A stretch of DNA of 64,000 nucleotides from Pseudomonas asturiensis (GTDB taxonomy: Bacteria > Pseudomonadota > Gammaproteobacteria > Pseudomonadales > Pseudomonadaceae): assembly GCF_900143095.1 (NCBI RefSeq), contig NZ_FRDA01000021.1, positions 25,769 through 89,768 of the forward strand, in the 5' to 3' direction. The translations under genes were made by a program, and so were the position numbers. Shown in pieces: positions 52,548 through 63,894 of the stretch; the first letter of the stretch is position 1; every line of letters starts with the position of its first letter. The notes under the pieces were generated by a model, which worked only from the letters and a program-made list of their open reading frames with translations, ran no database searches and was not told where the DNA came from.

Positions 52548-52551
<4 letters not shown>
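51880..52551 (+). CDS. lutC: Lactate utilisation protein LutC/LldG
   Basis: The ATG overlaps the lutB stop and gives 223 residues. It is a DUF162/LUD-domain protein with DDTPASFTTTLGAIAATGSLIIWP and GPSKTADIEQVLAYGAHGPKDLVVLIVE, the typical LUD end. It is the third part of the LutABC oxidase. It also overlaps the next gene by four bases. Confidence 0.93.
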
Positions 52552-55376
<2,825 letters not shown>

Positions 55377-55562
55377 ATCGCCCCATTTTGGTGCCTTATG
55401 GCACCTATATGGCTTTTTCGCATGAGCCTGAAAATAAATAGAACCCCTGCGTTTCAGCACAGTCCATCCTTTAGGCCCGACAACTTAGCGGGCTCCCAGA
55501 AACCTCGGGCAACGGCCTCACTGACCGGCCATACCGAGTCCACAGGCTATAAGGAGAGACAC

Positions 55563-55850
55563 ATGAAGCGTACCGCCCTCACAGGATTGTTCCTCAGCGC
55601 TGCACTGTTGGCTTCGCCGGTTTTTGCTGCCGATGATTTGTGTGGTGCCAACCTGCAAACGCTCAAGGATGCCCAGACTTCTTCCGGCACCAACCTGAGC
55701 CCTGATGTGAAAGAAATGATGGCCAAAACCGAAAAAGACGCAATGGCTGCCAAGGCCAGCGGTGACGAGAAAAAATGCGTTGACCTGACCACCCAGGCCA
55801 TCACCCGCCTCAAAGGCATTGGCTCCGGCAGCGAAGGCGCCAGCAAGTAA
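55563..55850 (+). CDS. Small exported protein of unknown function
   Basis: The start MKRTALTGLFLSAALLASPVFA gives a clear Sec signal peptide (cleavage after residue 22) preceded by AAGGAGAG. The mature part of 73 residues is charged and helical in appearance, with two cysteines (Cys27, Cys72) that could form a disulfide. I do not recognise a named family. It lies alone between dld and ssrA. A hairpin GAGGCCAG/CTGGCCTC at 55861-55884 may end it. Confidence 0.7.
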   Translation: MKRTALTGLFLSAALLASPVFAADDLCGANLQTLKDAQTSSGTNLSPDVKEMMAKTEKDAMAAKASGDEKKCVDLTTQAITRLKGIGSGSEGASK

Positions 55851-55959
55851 GAATCCTGAAGAGGCCAGGCATCACACTGGCCTCATCGGATGCAGCAGAC
55901 GGGTCGACGTGCCCCGCCGATTGGCGTACACTCCGCCCAGCGACTGCGAAAGCAGTCTC

Positions 55960-56351
55960 GGGGCCGATTAGGATTCGACGCCGGTGATGAAACTTTAGGT
56001 GCATGCCGAGTTGGTAACAGAACTCGTAAATCCACTGTTGCAACTTTCTATAGTTGCCAATGACGAAAACTACGAGGGCTACGCTCTCGCTGCGTAAGCG
56101 GCGCGACTAGCTCTTCTGGTAGCTTCGGCTCCAGCAATCATCAGGGGATGCCTGTAAACCCGAAATGATTGTCATATAGAACAGGATCGTCGCCTAGTAC
56201 GTTGTGGACGAAGCGACTAAAACTTACGCAACTCGCCCAAAGCACCCTGCCCGTCGGGTCGCTGAGGGTTAACTTAATAGACACGGCTACGCATGTAGTA
56301 CCGACAGCGGAGTACTGGCGGACGGGGGTTCAAATCCCCCCGGCTCCACCA
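55960..56351 (+). ncRNA. ssrA: Transfer-messenger RNA (tmRNA)
   Basis: The 392-base RNA starts GGGGCCGATTAGGATTCGACG and ends with a tRNA-like part (GGGGGTTCAAATCCCCCC, GGCTCCACCA). The tag reading frame at 56056-56097 gives ANDENYEGYALAA followed by TAA. tmRNA with SmpB rescues stalled ribosomes and tags proteins for proteolysis. The 3' tRNA-like end is a common integration target, and the sequence changes character just past it. Confidence 0.97.
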
Positions 56352-56598
56352 CATTGAAAAAGACGTCCTTGGACGTCTTTTTTTGTGGGTGGAATTTGAT
56401 CATTGACGCGATCTCACAGCACCTCCACGCAGGCACGTAAAAATAGTTCAACGGCACCAATCGCCTTGTCTCGGGATCATCTGCTGGATCGTACGCCCTC
56501 AGCGTGTGAGCCAACTCACCCAGCGTCCGCATCGTAAGGTGCACATTTGCCCGCTCGCCCTCATCCAAAACTTCTTCAGTAAACCAGTCAGTACTCAC
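56287..56598 (-). CDS. Hypothetical ORF running into the ssrA 3' end, likely gene remnant
   Basis: A GTG start at 56598 preceded by GAGGG opens a reading frame MSTDWFTEEVLDEGERANVH... that continues into the tmRNA gene on the opposite strand. The first 70 or so residues look like a real, unrecognised protein, while the last part is antisense tmRNA and terminator sequence. I read it as a gene fragment cut at the integration boundary. Coding is uncertain. Confidence 0.35.
   Translation of the reverse strand: MSTDWFTEEVLDEGERANVHLTMRTLGELAHTLRAYDPADDPETRRLVPLNYFYVPAWRCCEIASMIKFHPQKKTSKDVFFNVVEPGGFEPPSASTPLSVLHA
56356..56384 (+). terminator. ssrA rho-independent terminator
   Basis: AAAGACGTCC pairs with GGACGTCTTT around a TT loop and is followed by a long T-run, a few bases after the tmRNA CCA. 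Confidence 0.92.
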
Positions 56599-56906
56599 GT
56601 ACAGCCCTCGGTCATCCTTGTGCCTACCGCCTGAAAGCTATGAATTTCGTTGCATCGATCAGCTTTGGTCGGGGATATGAACTCGCTGTTAATCCGTAGT
56701 ATTAGTAGTAGACAGTCCATGTGCTGAACAACCCAGATAGTGCTTCAGAAACTATCTCACGTGTTTGTCGCTACAGGACCAAGGACTTGCGGCCTGTGAG
56801 GTGTTCACTGACGCGAAACGCACGGCTCCTTACGACCGGAAGCGAGGGCATGAACCCAGGAATCTGGCCTTCTTAGCGCATCCGAAAATGCGGGCGGGCG
56901 GAGGCT

Positions 56907-57474
56907 GTGCCGACTGACGAGTTCGGCACCTGGAGACCCTGAGTGGGAGAAGGCAACAACATCGACGCCTGGGGCATGCCTGACTGGCAGTCAGGTGCAG
57001 CCTTTCCATGGGCTGCGGCACCGGTGCCTGTGTCGTTGCGGATGGCGACGAATCGGATTTGTCAGGCCGATTGTCACTAGGAGAGTTGCGGCAATGCCTT
57101 GTACGACGTGGCTTGCAGCAGTGATACGAGCGGCCGTCTCTTTCAAGGAGAAAGAGACGGGCGCGGATTAGCTCAGCTAAGTGTGCCGAGAGATGAAGTT
57201 GCTGCAGCGCAGCGAGGAAGGCCCATCGTCCGCCGCAGTGGGCAGATAAGTCGAGTAGGCATCCATCCCTTTTGTGGAGTGACCGTGCGAGCCGCCGGAC
57301 GCTAATCGCACTTCGGGAGAACCGCCACGTAAGTGGCATAGCCTTGAAGGTTCTGGCTACCTGGGCTGGTGCTGTCAAAGACAGCGGTCCGTGCGCAAAT
57401 TGTTATACCCACTCGAAAAGGTGGTCAAGCATCACGACCAAAGCGTTCAGAAAGTGGCGACTGTCGCCACTTTT
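56907..57474 (+). ncRNA. Possible structured RNA ending in a terminator-like hairpin
   Basis: On the plus strand, consecutive hairpins occur: GTGCCGA/TCGGCAC (56907-56929), CCTGAC/GTCAGG (56979-56995), GCAGCC/GGCTGC (56997-57016), AATCGG/CCGATT (57051-57072), a perfect 10-bp stem CCGTCTCTTT/AAAGAGACGG (57134-57160), then a 10-bp stem AAAGTGGCGA/TCGCCACTTT with trailing T (57451-57474). No known RNA family is recognised and the outer limits are guesses. Chance hairpins in decayed DNA are the alternative. Confidence 0.3.
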
Positions 57475-57812
57475 GTCGCCATGCTCCAGACCACGTTCTA
57501 CATGCGTTGTCGCCGCTGTCGCCATTTATAGCCATATCCCTAAGAAAAGCTCGGCTCTGACGTCGAAACTGCGTTGCACTCGATAGAGATCGAGGGCAAT
57601 TACTGACGCAAAAAGGAAAGCGTGGTGCTAATCAGATATGAAATGAGACGGTGGATAGCGGTGGCTTCAAAAGAAGAGTGAACCCTCCGACCAGCGCGAT
57701 CAAAGACCGCTAGATCGGAGGGCTTGGCAGGAAAAGCAAAGTCTCAAACGTCAATTACAGACTCAGGCATCAAGGCTGGTTGATTGGGAGGTGACGGCTT
57801 CACGCCGCATGA

Positions 57813-57929
57813 TCAGCGTCTGCTACAACCGCAGCAGAAAACCTGCTTCAAATGTTTCTTGGGGATCACCTGGACGATGATGCTTTCGGTTTTGCGCCAG
57901 TGCCCACCACAACGGTACTGATGAGCCAT
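57813..57929 (-). CDS. Candidate 38-residue cysteine-containing small ORF
   Basis: ATG at 57929 to a stop at 57813 encodes MAHQYRCGGHWRKTESIIVQ followed by a lysine-rich stretch and FCCGCSRR. Cysteines at 7, 33, 34 and 36 with His10 could make a small zinc knuckle. There is no clear ribosome site, so coding is doubtful. Confidence 0.2.
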   Translation of the reverse strand: MAHQYRCGGHWRKTESIIVQVIPKKHLKQVFCCGCSRR

Positions 57930-58255
57930 CGAGCTAGGTCTCAGCGCGATCAAACGCCGGCCTCAATTATCGGGTGGAATTCATAGCCCTATGGTGTTCG
58001 GATAGGCCCATCGTATGACTTGAACCCACCCTTTGTCGTCGTTTAGCTGCTATGTTCACACTCCAGTAACGGCTGTGTTCGAGGCCGCGTCATCAAACCA
58101 TTCCCGAATGGTAGGCGCTGCCGTAGCCATCAACACAATCGTGGAAAGGGACCGTTGTTGCCCGGTGGAGGTAAGAGCATCTAATAGCTCTCAAGTCATT
58201 CACCGAGACAACATAAAGCCCCGTATCTAATCACTAAGTAAATAGAGTCATTATC

Positions 58256-58786
58256 GTGCCAGATATCAATGATATAGTAGCCGAAGCAGAAAAAATCAGA
58301 CGCGCATTAGAATTATGCGATAAAGAAACAACTCCATTGGTTACAAAAGACTTTCCTGCCATGAACTGCAAGCTATCCTCATTAATACTTACTTACCACA
58401 TTCTAAAAAAATGGCCGACAATCACGGTCTATGGCGTATCTGGAGTGGCCACTGACCACTACGAAAATGATACGATATCTCACTACTGGCTGGAGCTCCA
58501 AGAAATAGCGATAGATATAACAGCTGACCAGTACAACATCATTGAAGATAAAAATCTCAACACAAGAATAATCATCAACAGGCCGTTCAACCCAGTATCC
58601 AGCGGACGAATTGGCAGCCTACCCAATTACAGCCTATTCAAAATCATCAACAGGGATATTTATATTAGCGGTTTACCAGAGCTAGCGGAAGACTTCCTTG
58701 AAAAACTTCATTACACCCACGAGATACTAACGGATATTTTTCCATCAGAGCAAGAATACTCTAAGATATTTCACCCCACTTACTAG
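58256..58786 (+). CDS. Putative papain/transglutaminase-like protein with C-H-D arrangement
   Basis: The GTG at 58256 gives 176 residues. I do not recognise a named family, but the layout Cys38 (MNCKLSS at the start of a helix), His76 (SHYWLEL) and Asp87/Asp91 (IDITADQY) resembles the catalytic triad and spacing of papain-fold or transglutaminase-like proteins. The codon use and base composition are much AT-richer than the core genes, a sign of transfer. It is convergent with the nuclease-NTPase gene, 99 bases away. No signal peptide or membrane helix is seen. A role as protease, amidase or immunity factor is unknown. Confidence 0.6.
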   Translation: MPDINDIVAEAEKIRRALELCDKETTPLVTKDFPAMNCKLSSLILTYHILKKWPTITVYGVSGVATDHYENDTISHYWLELQEIAIDITADQYNIIEDKNLNTRIIINRPFNPVSSGRIGSLPNYSLFKIINRDIYISGLPELAEDFLEKLHYTHEILTDIFPSEQEYSKIFHPTY

Positions 58787-58885
58787 GCAGGACCAACGAT
58801 CGCAGCTTACTACATATTCCGCACGATCAATTGTAGACTTTATATACTCTACAGCCACCGTAAACCTCAGGTGCCTACATTGTTT

Positions 58886-61800
58886 TTAAGGTCGCTCAGC
58901 TGCCGCAAGCCAATCACTGACACCTGAAACTCCACGAGACAACAATTCGTCCTGCACCGAAACGACACGCTGAAGCATCGCTCCTCCATCGGTTTCTTCC
59001 CATTCTTCCGCTTCTGCAAACAGCCGGGTAAGTAACTGAGTGAAATTTCCACCATGGTCGTACATGTGTGCGCCTTTCTCTCGCACATAGTCAAGGTACA
59101 GTTCAAAGACCGTAAGAGCTTCCGCAGGATCTCGCTGCGCAGTAGCGCTTAACCATTCATCTAGACCATAGATATGTGCATTGGCGCCATCGCTACTCGC
59201 CTCCCGAGAGGCGAAATAGCAACGGATGAGATCAGAAGGTACGCCCGTCACATCGCTACGAAACAGCTGGCTCATTCGCTGCACGACAGCGCTGACATGC
59301 GAACCGACGGACAGGCCATATTCAAGACCTGCAATACATTGGGTGCGGTACCTGCCGAAGTTCTGGGCGTTCGCCCAGACGGCTGAAGCTCCATGCCATG
59401 CAGAAACTTCATTTATTGCAGACAGCTCAATCATTAGCTCGGAAGTACGACCGTGATGAGGTAAGGCGGCTAAAGCGGATATTCTTCCCCAAGTCTCGAA
59501 ATCCTTACCAACCCCTTCCAAGCGAAGACGCCGCAACCATTTCGAAACGCGCTCAAAATCATTATGGTAAGCGTAATAGAGACATGGCTCCGCCCCTCCC
59601 CACAGCCCAGACGTGCTGCCTTTCATGCAGCGATCGAACAAATCCCAGCCCACGTTGGAGTCCAAACTCTGCAGGTACGCCAAGCGCCGAATAATCACAG
59701 CGGCTATAGCCGGATTTCCCTCATCAGCAAAATCGAACAAAAGTCGCAGTAATGCGTCAGGCAGCGGTGTACCATCGTCCAGCAAGTTAGTAGCCAGAAT
59801 CACCAGCGCCTCGGCAATATGCCCACGAGCCATGTTGATCCCAACATCAAGATGGTCGACCCCATCACCACTGATAGACACCTCCTCACGCATCTTCAAA
59901 AATTCCGCCCCCAAACTAACCAGGCGTTGAACCTGGTCGACGTCCTCAATCACATGAGCACATGCGTTCAGAGCGTTCGACGCAGCGCGGTTCTGTCGCC
60001 AATATTTTGCATTGTAACCAAGCTCGTGAATAATCTTTCCTGCCAACGTAGGTCCATCTACAGCGACAAATGGCACCCAGGAACTCTCTGACCGCAAATT
60101 GCCGTGAAGATGAGCTAAGCAATTACCAGATCCGCTCATGATTGCGTCGCGAAAAAGTGGGGCAATGTCATACCAACTTTCCAACATAATTCCCAAAAAA
60201 CGATCTGGATCACGAGACGCTGCCTCTCGAAGCATCGAGGCAACTTCATCCTTACCGCCGATCAAGTGTTCTTCAAACGCACGTTCGTATCCGGCGTATT
60301 GCTTTAGGAGCCGCAGTACCCCACGGTTACTCGTTTCGAGGAATACGCTATATGGGAAAGGCGCTGAAACCATCCCACTCCAAGCCCGAATTGGTGGCGC
60401 ATCATTGAAGATCCCCTCGCGCTCAATTACTTCTTCAAGTAGCAACTGAGCGTTTATCGGACGCAAATGACATGGAATACATGCAATAAGCCGTGCCTGA
60501 ACACTTCGCCTCCATGAGATCTCTCGCTCGTCTTGGTCATCACACTCACCAATAGCGAATACTGCCGCGTTCACAATGTCCTGTTGGCTCGAATCAAAAT
60601 GAACAAACACAACCTTGGCAAGACAACCTAGCTCGTAGAGAAACTCGGAATCCTCCAAAAACTGATCACAGAACAATCGTACTGAAAGATCGGCATTGAG
60701 AGACGGGGCTTCTTTGCACGCGAGCATCCCAAAATAGCGCAACGCCCCCTCATGGCTGAGACAGAGCCGTTCACGATTGCCTCGCCACCATTCTGAATCA
60801 AGTGAAGCATGGTTGAGCACAGCCGCTTCAATTGCGCTCATGAGTAGGCTATCTGCCTCTACATGCTGGAAATCGTCCTGGGTGCGAATAGCCCTATACG
60901 AAGTACTCCGCAAGAATCCCGAGCTATCAGCAGCCCACTCTCCAATTTCCGATATTCTGAATCGACTCCAATCTTCTATAGAAGAAATTGCAAGATTCAA
61001 TAGCTCTACAGAGGATTTAATACGCTCGGCAATGTAATGCTTGCATTGATCACCGAACTCATAATCCTGCCACCTAAGCTTTGCGCCAATATGGTGAAGA
61101 TCACGCACGTCATCCTCAGTAACTCCACCGGTAACAAACGTCCACAGCACCTCATCTGATAAGAGACCAACGGCGATGCAACGCGCGATGGATCGCCCAA
61201 GGTGGCTATGCTCATGCACAGGTATACGAAGAAGTGCCTCCACCAACTTCACGGTAAGAATTGCATGTTCAGGCGCTACATCGGACAGCAAGTACCCCAG
61301 CCTGCTTGCAACAAGGCCTTGATCCATCCAGTCGGCCTCAAGCAGTTCGGTCCAGAATGGCAAGACCAATAATGGAGTCTGATTGACCCACACTGAAGAT
61401 CTGTGCAGATGCATCATCAGCGCTTCTTGGTCCCGCTCAGCCCTCAGCACAGGTACTAAATGCGTAAACCAAAACTCGCCCCACTCGACCGCCTCGCCTT
61501 GCAAATAGATGACCTGAAACACATCATTACAATCTCTACGGAGATCGCGAAGTAGCGGCCAGTCATCATTATGAGGCGGTCGATCCGCGAATGATTCCGC
61601 CACAAGGCGACGCACATGGAATGAGCACTTCCCCATAAGAACAGCGCGCAACTGAGTTCGAAACACCCGACGATCACCGACAGCCAACTGCGCTACGAAA
61701 CTTCGAATACTCGGCCTAATGAATGGCGCAGGTGACGAGCTCAGGATAAACCCGTTCAGTGTCACTCCCCTTCGAATGGCTGAGCTGATCACTAGCACAT

Positions 61801-63448
61801 CAAGCAAAGTCTGGTGGCCAAACCCCACCCGGCCGTCCAAAGCTTGATGCAGCACGTTGTGACTGAGCAGTACACGCAAGACACTTTGCAACCCACCGAA
61901 TCGCTGAGCAGGGATAGTGAGGCTGCGGGTACGAAGCATCTCGTCCGCGACTGACTCTATTGCTTCAAGCGCTACATCACCCAATCTCGCGTCTGCACGA
62001 ACCAATGTATCCAGGTAACGCTGTGTCAGCGCTTGGCTAGTCACAACACTAAACCCGCCCTCCAACTGCGCAAGCTCGATGAAGATCGCGAGTTCTCGAT
62101 GATTTTGAATGAGTGCGCGCGTTGATACGTCTATTCCCGCAGTATCAATATCAAGTGACTGAAGCAACGGCAGCACTTCGCAGTTCCAATCCAAAGGTTG
62201 GCAAGCCAGCTCACACTCCCACACTCGCGCTGCCAGACGACGGTCGTAGCGACGGTCAAAATCACGGCAGGCCGTCAGCACGGTCACGTTCTCGATAAAC
62301 AATAGCCTGTCGATTTGTGCCAAGAAATACGTTAGTGCCGCGTGCTCGCGCGCGATAGACAGTACATCGAGCGAATCAACAACAATGACAACGTGAGCTT
62401 TGTCAGCAAGACGAGCAACCTTTTCTACCCAGTCTTCGCATAAACCCTGAGCCTGGCGATCCTGTGCAGTCGCAAGGTCAGCAAACTCTCGGGCCTGGAT
62501 GAACAAAGGCACTAATGAGCTATCACATTTGGCTCGGAGTTCCAGTGCTTCTTGCACAGCTAGAAGGGCGCACGTTTTTCCCGATCCTGGCAGTCCAATG
62601 AGCAGGATGGAGCGCTTCCTATTGTGAATAGCAGAAAGTAAATCATCAACGACATGACTTGGAAGCCGCCTTCCACCTGTTTCGCGCCGCCAATTCCGCC
62701 CAACAGCAGATACGTCGTTAAGCGAGGCGCGAATTTCAGACTCGTCCATATGCGGCGCAAGCATTGACCCTGATTGTTTAAGCAGTGCAATGAGGTCCTC
62801 CCTCGTCAATCGATGATGAACAGACGCCGCCTTTGAGCCGACCGAGGGCCGCCGCGAGCCCAGTTGATTGAGACGGTGCCAAAGGGTGTCGTAAGCAGTC
62901 TGCACATTGGTCGCCAGAAGACGCAACCGCTCTAGCAACGCCCCTTCAAGATCACTGAAATCATCTGTGTTGTGGAAGGTAGTGCGGCCTAAGAAATCAT
63001 AGGTAGTAAGCGATACGGTGGTGTTGAAGGTACGGCCCAAAGAGGCATCAGTTGTCGCATGCTCCGCTGTAAGGCTGTCTAGGTAGCTCTTCTCATCGGG
63101 CTGCGTTGCACAATGCTCTCGCAGCTTAGCCACGAGACCGAACGTACCCCGCGAATAGAAACGCACCTCTGCGTTCAAATCCCCCGCTAATAGACGGGAC
63201 GCCTTTTCAAGCTCACTTGAAAGATCGACAACTGTCCACGGCTTGAAATCAGGCTGATTTTTTTTGCACTGACAGCAAATGATCGATCCATCGGCCTTCC
63301 CGATAACCACGTCATCCACTAACCAACGAGTGGAGTCAACCTCCAGCCATTGGTACTCGGCGTCAGAGAGAATCGTTATAGCCCATCGCATAGCGATCAG
63401 TGTCTGATAGCTATCCCCTCGATTTGAACGAACACCGGCAAGACTCAT
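58886..63448 (-). CDS. Avs-like defence protein: PD-(D/E)XK nuclease plus STAND-type NTPase
   Basis: A single intact 1520-residue gene. The N-terminus (1-110) has the pattern of Cap4/DUF4297-like or Mrr-like nucleases: GDSYQ (11-15), WLEVD (Glu36), LVDDVV (Asp45-Asp46) and CQCKK (Gln60, Lys62), a PD-(D/E)XK-type site. A P-loop NTPase follows with Walker A GLPGSGKT (285-292), Walker B VVIVVDSLD (353-361, Asp358) and LTACRDFDRR (391-400), typical of STAND/NACHT modules. The remaining 1000 or so residues look all-helical, as sensor repeats do. Avs proteins with this order recognise phage terminase or portal and then cut DNA; the ligand here is unknown. Location in an ssrA island supports defence. 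Confidence 0.8.
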   Translation of the reverse strand: MSLAGVRSNRGDSYQTLIAMRWAITILSDAEYQWLEVDSTRWLVDDVVIGKADGSIICCQCKKNQPDFKPWTVVDLSSELEKASRLLAGDLNAEVRFYSRGTFGLVAKLREHCATQPDEKSYLDSLTAEHATTDASLGRTFNTTVSLTTYDFLGRTTFHNTDDFSDLEGALLERLRLLATNVQTAYDTLWHRLNQLGSRRPSVGSKAASVHHRLTREDLIALLKQSGSMLAPHMDESEIRASLNDVSAVGRNWRRETGGRRLPSHVVDDLLSAIHNRKRSILLIGLPGSGKTCALLAVQEALELRAKCDSSLVPLFIQAREFADLATAQDRQAQGLCEDWVEKVARLADKAHVVIVVDSLDVLSIAREHAALTYFLAQIDRLLFIENVTVLTACRDFDRRYDRRLAARVWECELACQPLDWNCEVLPLLQSLDIDTAGIDVSTRALIQNHRELAIFIELAQLEGGFSVVTSQALTQRYLDTLVRADARLGDVALEAIESVADEMLRTRSLTIPAQRFGGLQSVLRVLLSHNVLHQALDGRVGFGHQTLLDVLVISSAIRRGVTLNGFILSSSPAPFIRPSIRSFVAQLAVGDRRVFRTQLRAVLMGKCSFHVRRLVAESFADRPPHNDDWPLLRDLRRDCNDVFQVIYLQGEAVEWGEFWFTHLVPVLRAERDQEALMMHLHRSSVWVNQTPLLVLPFWTELLEADWMDQGLVASRLGYLLSDVAPEHAILTVKLVEALLRIPVHEHSHLGRSIARCIAVGLLSDEVLWTFVTGGVTEDDVRDLHHIGAKLRWQDYEFGDQCKHYIAERIKSSVELLNLAISSIEDWSRFRISEIGEWAADSSGFLRSTSYRAIRTQDDFQHVEADSLLMSAIEAAVLNHASLDSEWWRGNRERLCLSHEGALRYFGMLACKEAPSLNADLSVRLFCDQFLEDSEFLYELGCLAKVVFVHFDSSQQDIVNAAVFAIGECDDQDEREISWRRSVQARLIACIPCHLRPINAQLLLEEVIEREGIFNDAPPIRAWSGMVSAPFPYSVFLETSNRGVLRLLKQYAGYERAFEEHLIGGKDEVASMLREAASRDPDRFLGIMLESWYDIAPLFRDAIMSGSGNCLAHLHGNLRSESSWVPFVAVDGPTLAGKIIHELGYNAKYWRQNRAASNALNACAHVIEDVDQVQRLVSLGAEFLKMREEVSISGDGVDHLDVGINMARGHIAEALVILATNLLDDGTPLPDALLRLLFDFADEGNPAIAAVIIRRLAYLQSLDSNVGWDLFDRCMKGSTSGLWGGAEPCLYYAYHNDFERVSKWLRRLRLEGVGKDFETWGRISALAALPHHGRTSELMIELSAINEVSAWHGASAVWANAQNFGRYRTQCIAGLEYGLSVGSHVSAVVQRMSQLFRSDVTGVPSDLIRCYFASREASSDGANAHIYGLDEWLSATAQRDPAEALTVFELYLDYVREKGAHMYDHGGNFTQLLTRLFAEAEEWEETDGGAMLQRVVSVQDELLSRGVSGVSDWLAAAERP

Positions 63449-63715
63449 TGGTTACCTAAGGAGTGCATTAATGAAAGAACTTGCATCAGAGGAGTGACCA
63501 CAGTCGCCATAAAAAAGGTCTATCACGCGATGCAGCTTCAAGCCAAAATTCCGTACCTTTGCTTTTAAACATCGGTGCGATCTCAGCGGAGTATCAGTAT
63601 CAGAAAGCTATCACAGACAGCCCACAACGATCTATCATCGAGCGAAGCCCTGCATCGTTCTTGCTGACACGAACCCTCCCCCATTGATGTAATGCATGGT
63701 TATCAGGAGGATAAT
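63449..63715. other. Divergent intergenic region of the defence locus
   Basis: 267 bases between the Avs-like gene (minus) and the interrupted gene (plus). It should hold both promoters. I see an AGGAGG ribosome site at 63706-63711 for the plus-strand gene and no other gene. Confidence 0.5.
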
Positions 63716-63894
63716 TTGACGGGTTTTTACTCAGATAAAACTGCCGAATACGCGCTAGTCCCGAAGTTTGCTGAGCTACTCGCACCATTGGGGACCGTGG
63801 TTCCTATCGCCTTCTCTGGGCGACGTGAGAATACCCTTTTAGGTCTTGAGTCTATGACAGGTGAAAGCTTTCGCTTAGTCGCGTTCTTCGCTAG
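63716..63894 (+). pseudogene. 5' end of a gene interrupted by an IS5-family element
   Basis: A TTG at 63716, six bases after a strong AGGAGG, opens MTGFYSDKTAEYALVPKF and reads 59 native codons to VAFFA before the insertion sequence. Frame reads on into the IS for 14 codons to a TGA at 63937. The predicted full gene is lost or continues beyond the right edge. I do not recognise the family. Its closeness and divergent orientation to the Avs-like gene suggest it was part of the same accessory locus. Confidence 0.65.

Larger units (their letters stand above)
56599..58255. other. 1.66-kb region without convincing genes, rich in hairpins
   Basis: Short open frames on both strands do not resemble known proteins. 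What stands out is structure: several strong hairpins between 56907 and 57160, a palindrome at 57451-57473, four TGTCGCC repeats at 57462-57523, an inverted repeat CCCTCCGA/TCGGAGGG at 57683-57722, and a 13-base direct repeat CAGCGCGATCAAA at 57692 and 57942. This may be decayed mobile DNA or one or more structured RNAs. Confidence 0.6.

Noticed and set aside
56830..57378. 182-codon minus-strand frame
   Set aside because: Composition is Arg/Cys/Pro-rich with no recognisable motif, and it lies across the hairpin cluster; more likely chance.
56640..57480. Group II intron or retron
   Set aside because: Hairpins tempted me, but no reverse transcriptase frame, no convincing domain V and no GTGYG boundary with a matching end could be found.
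58033..58230. 65-codon plus-strand frame before the Cys-His-Asp gene
   Set aside because: No ribosome site and no family resemblance.
63481..63687. 68-codon frame upstream of the interrupted gene
   Set aside because: Lies in the divergent promoter region, has no ribosome site and no resemblance to known proteins.
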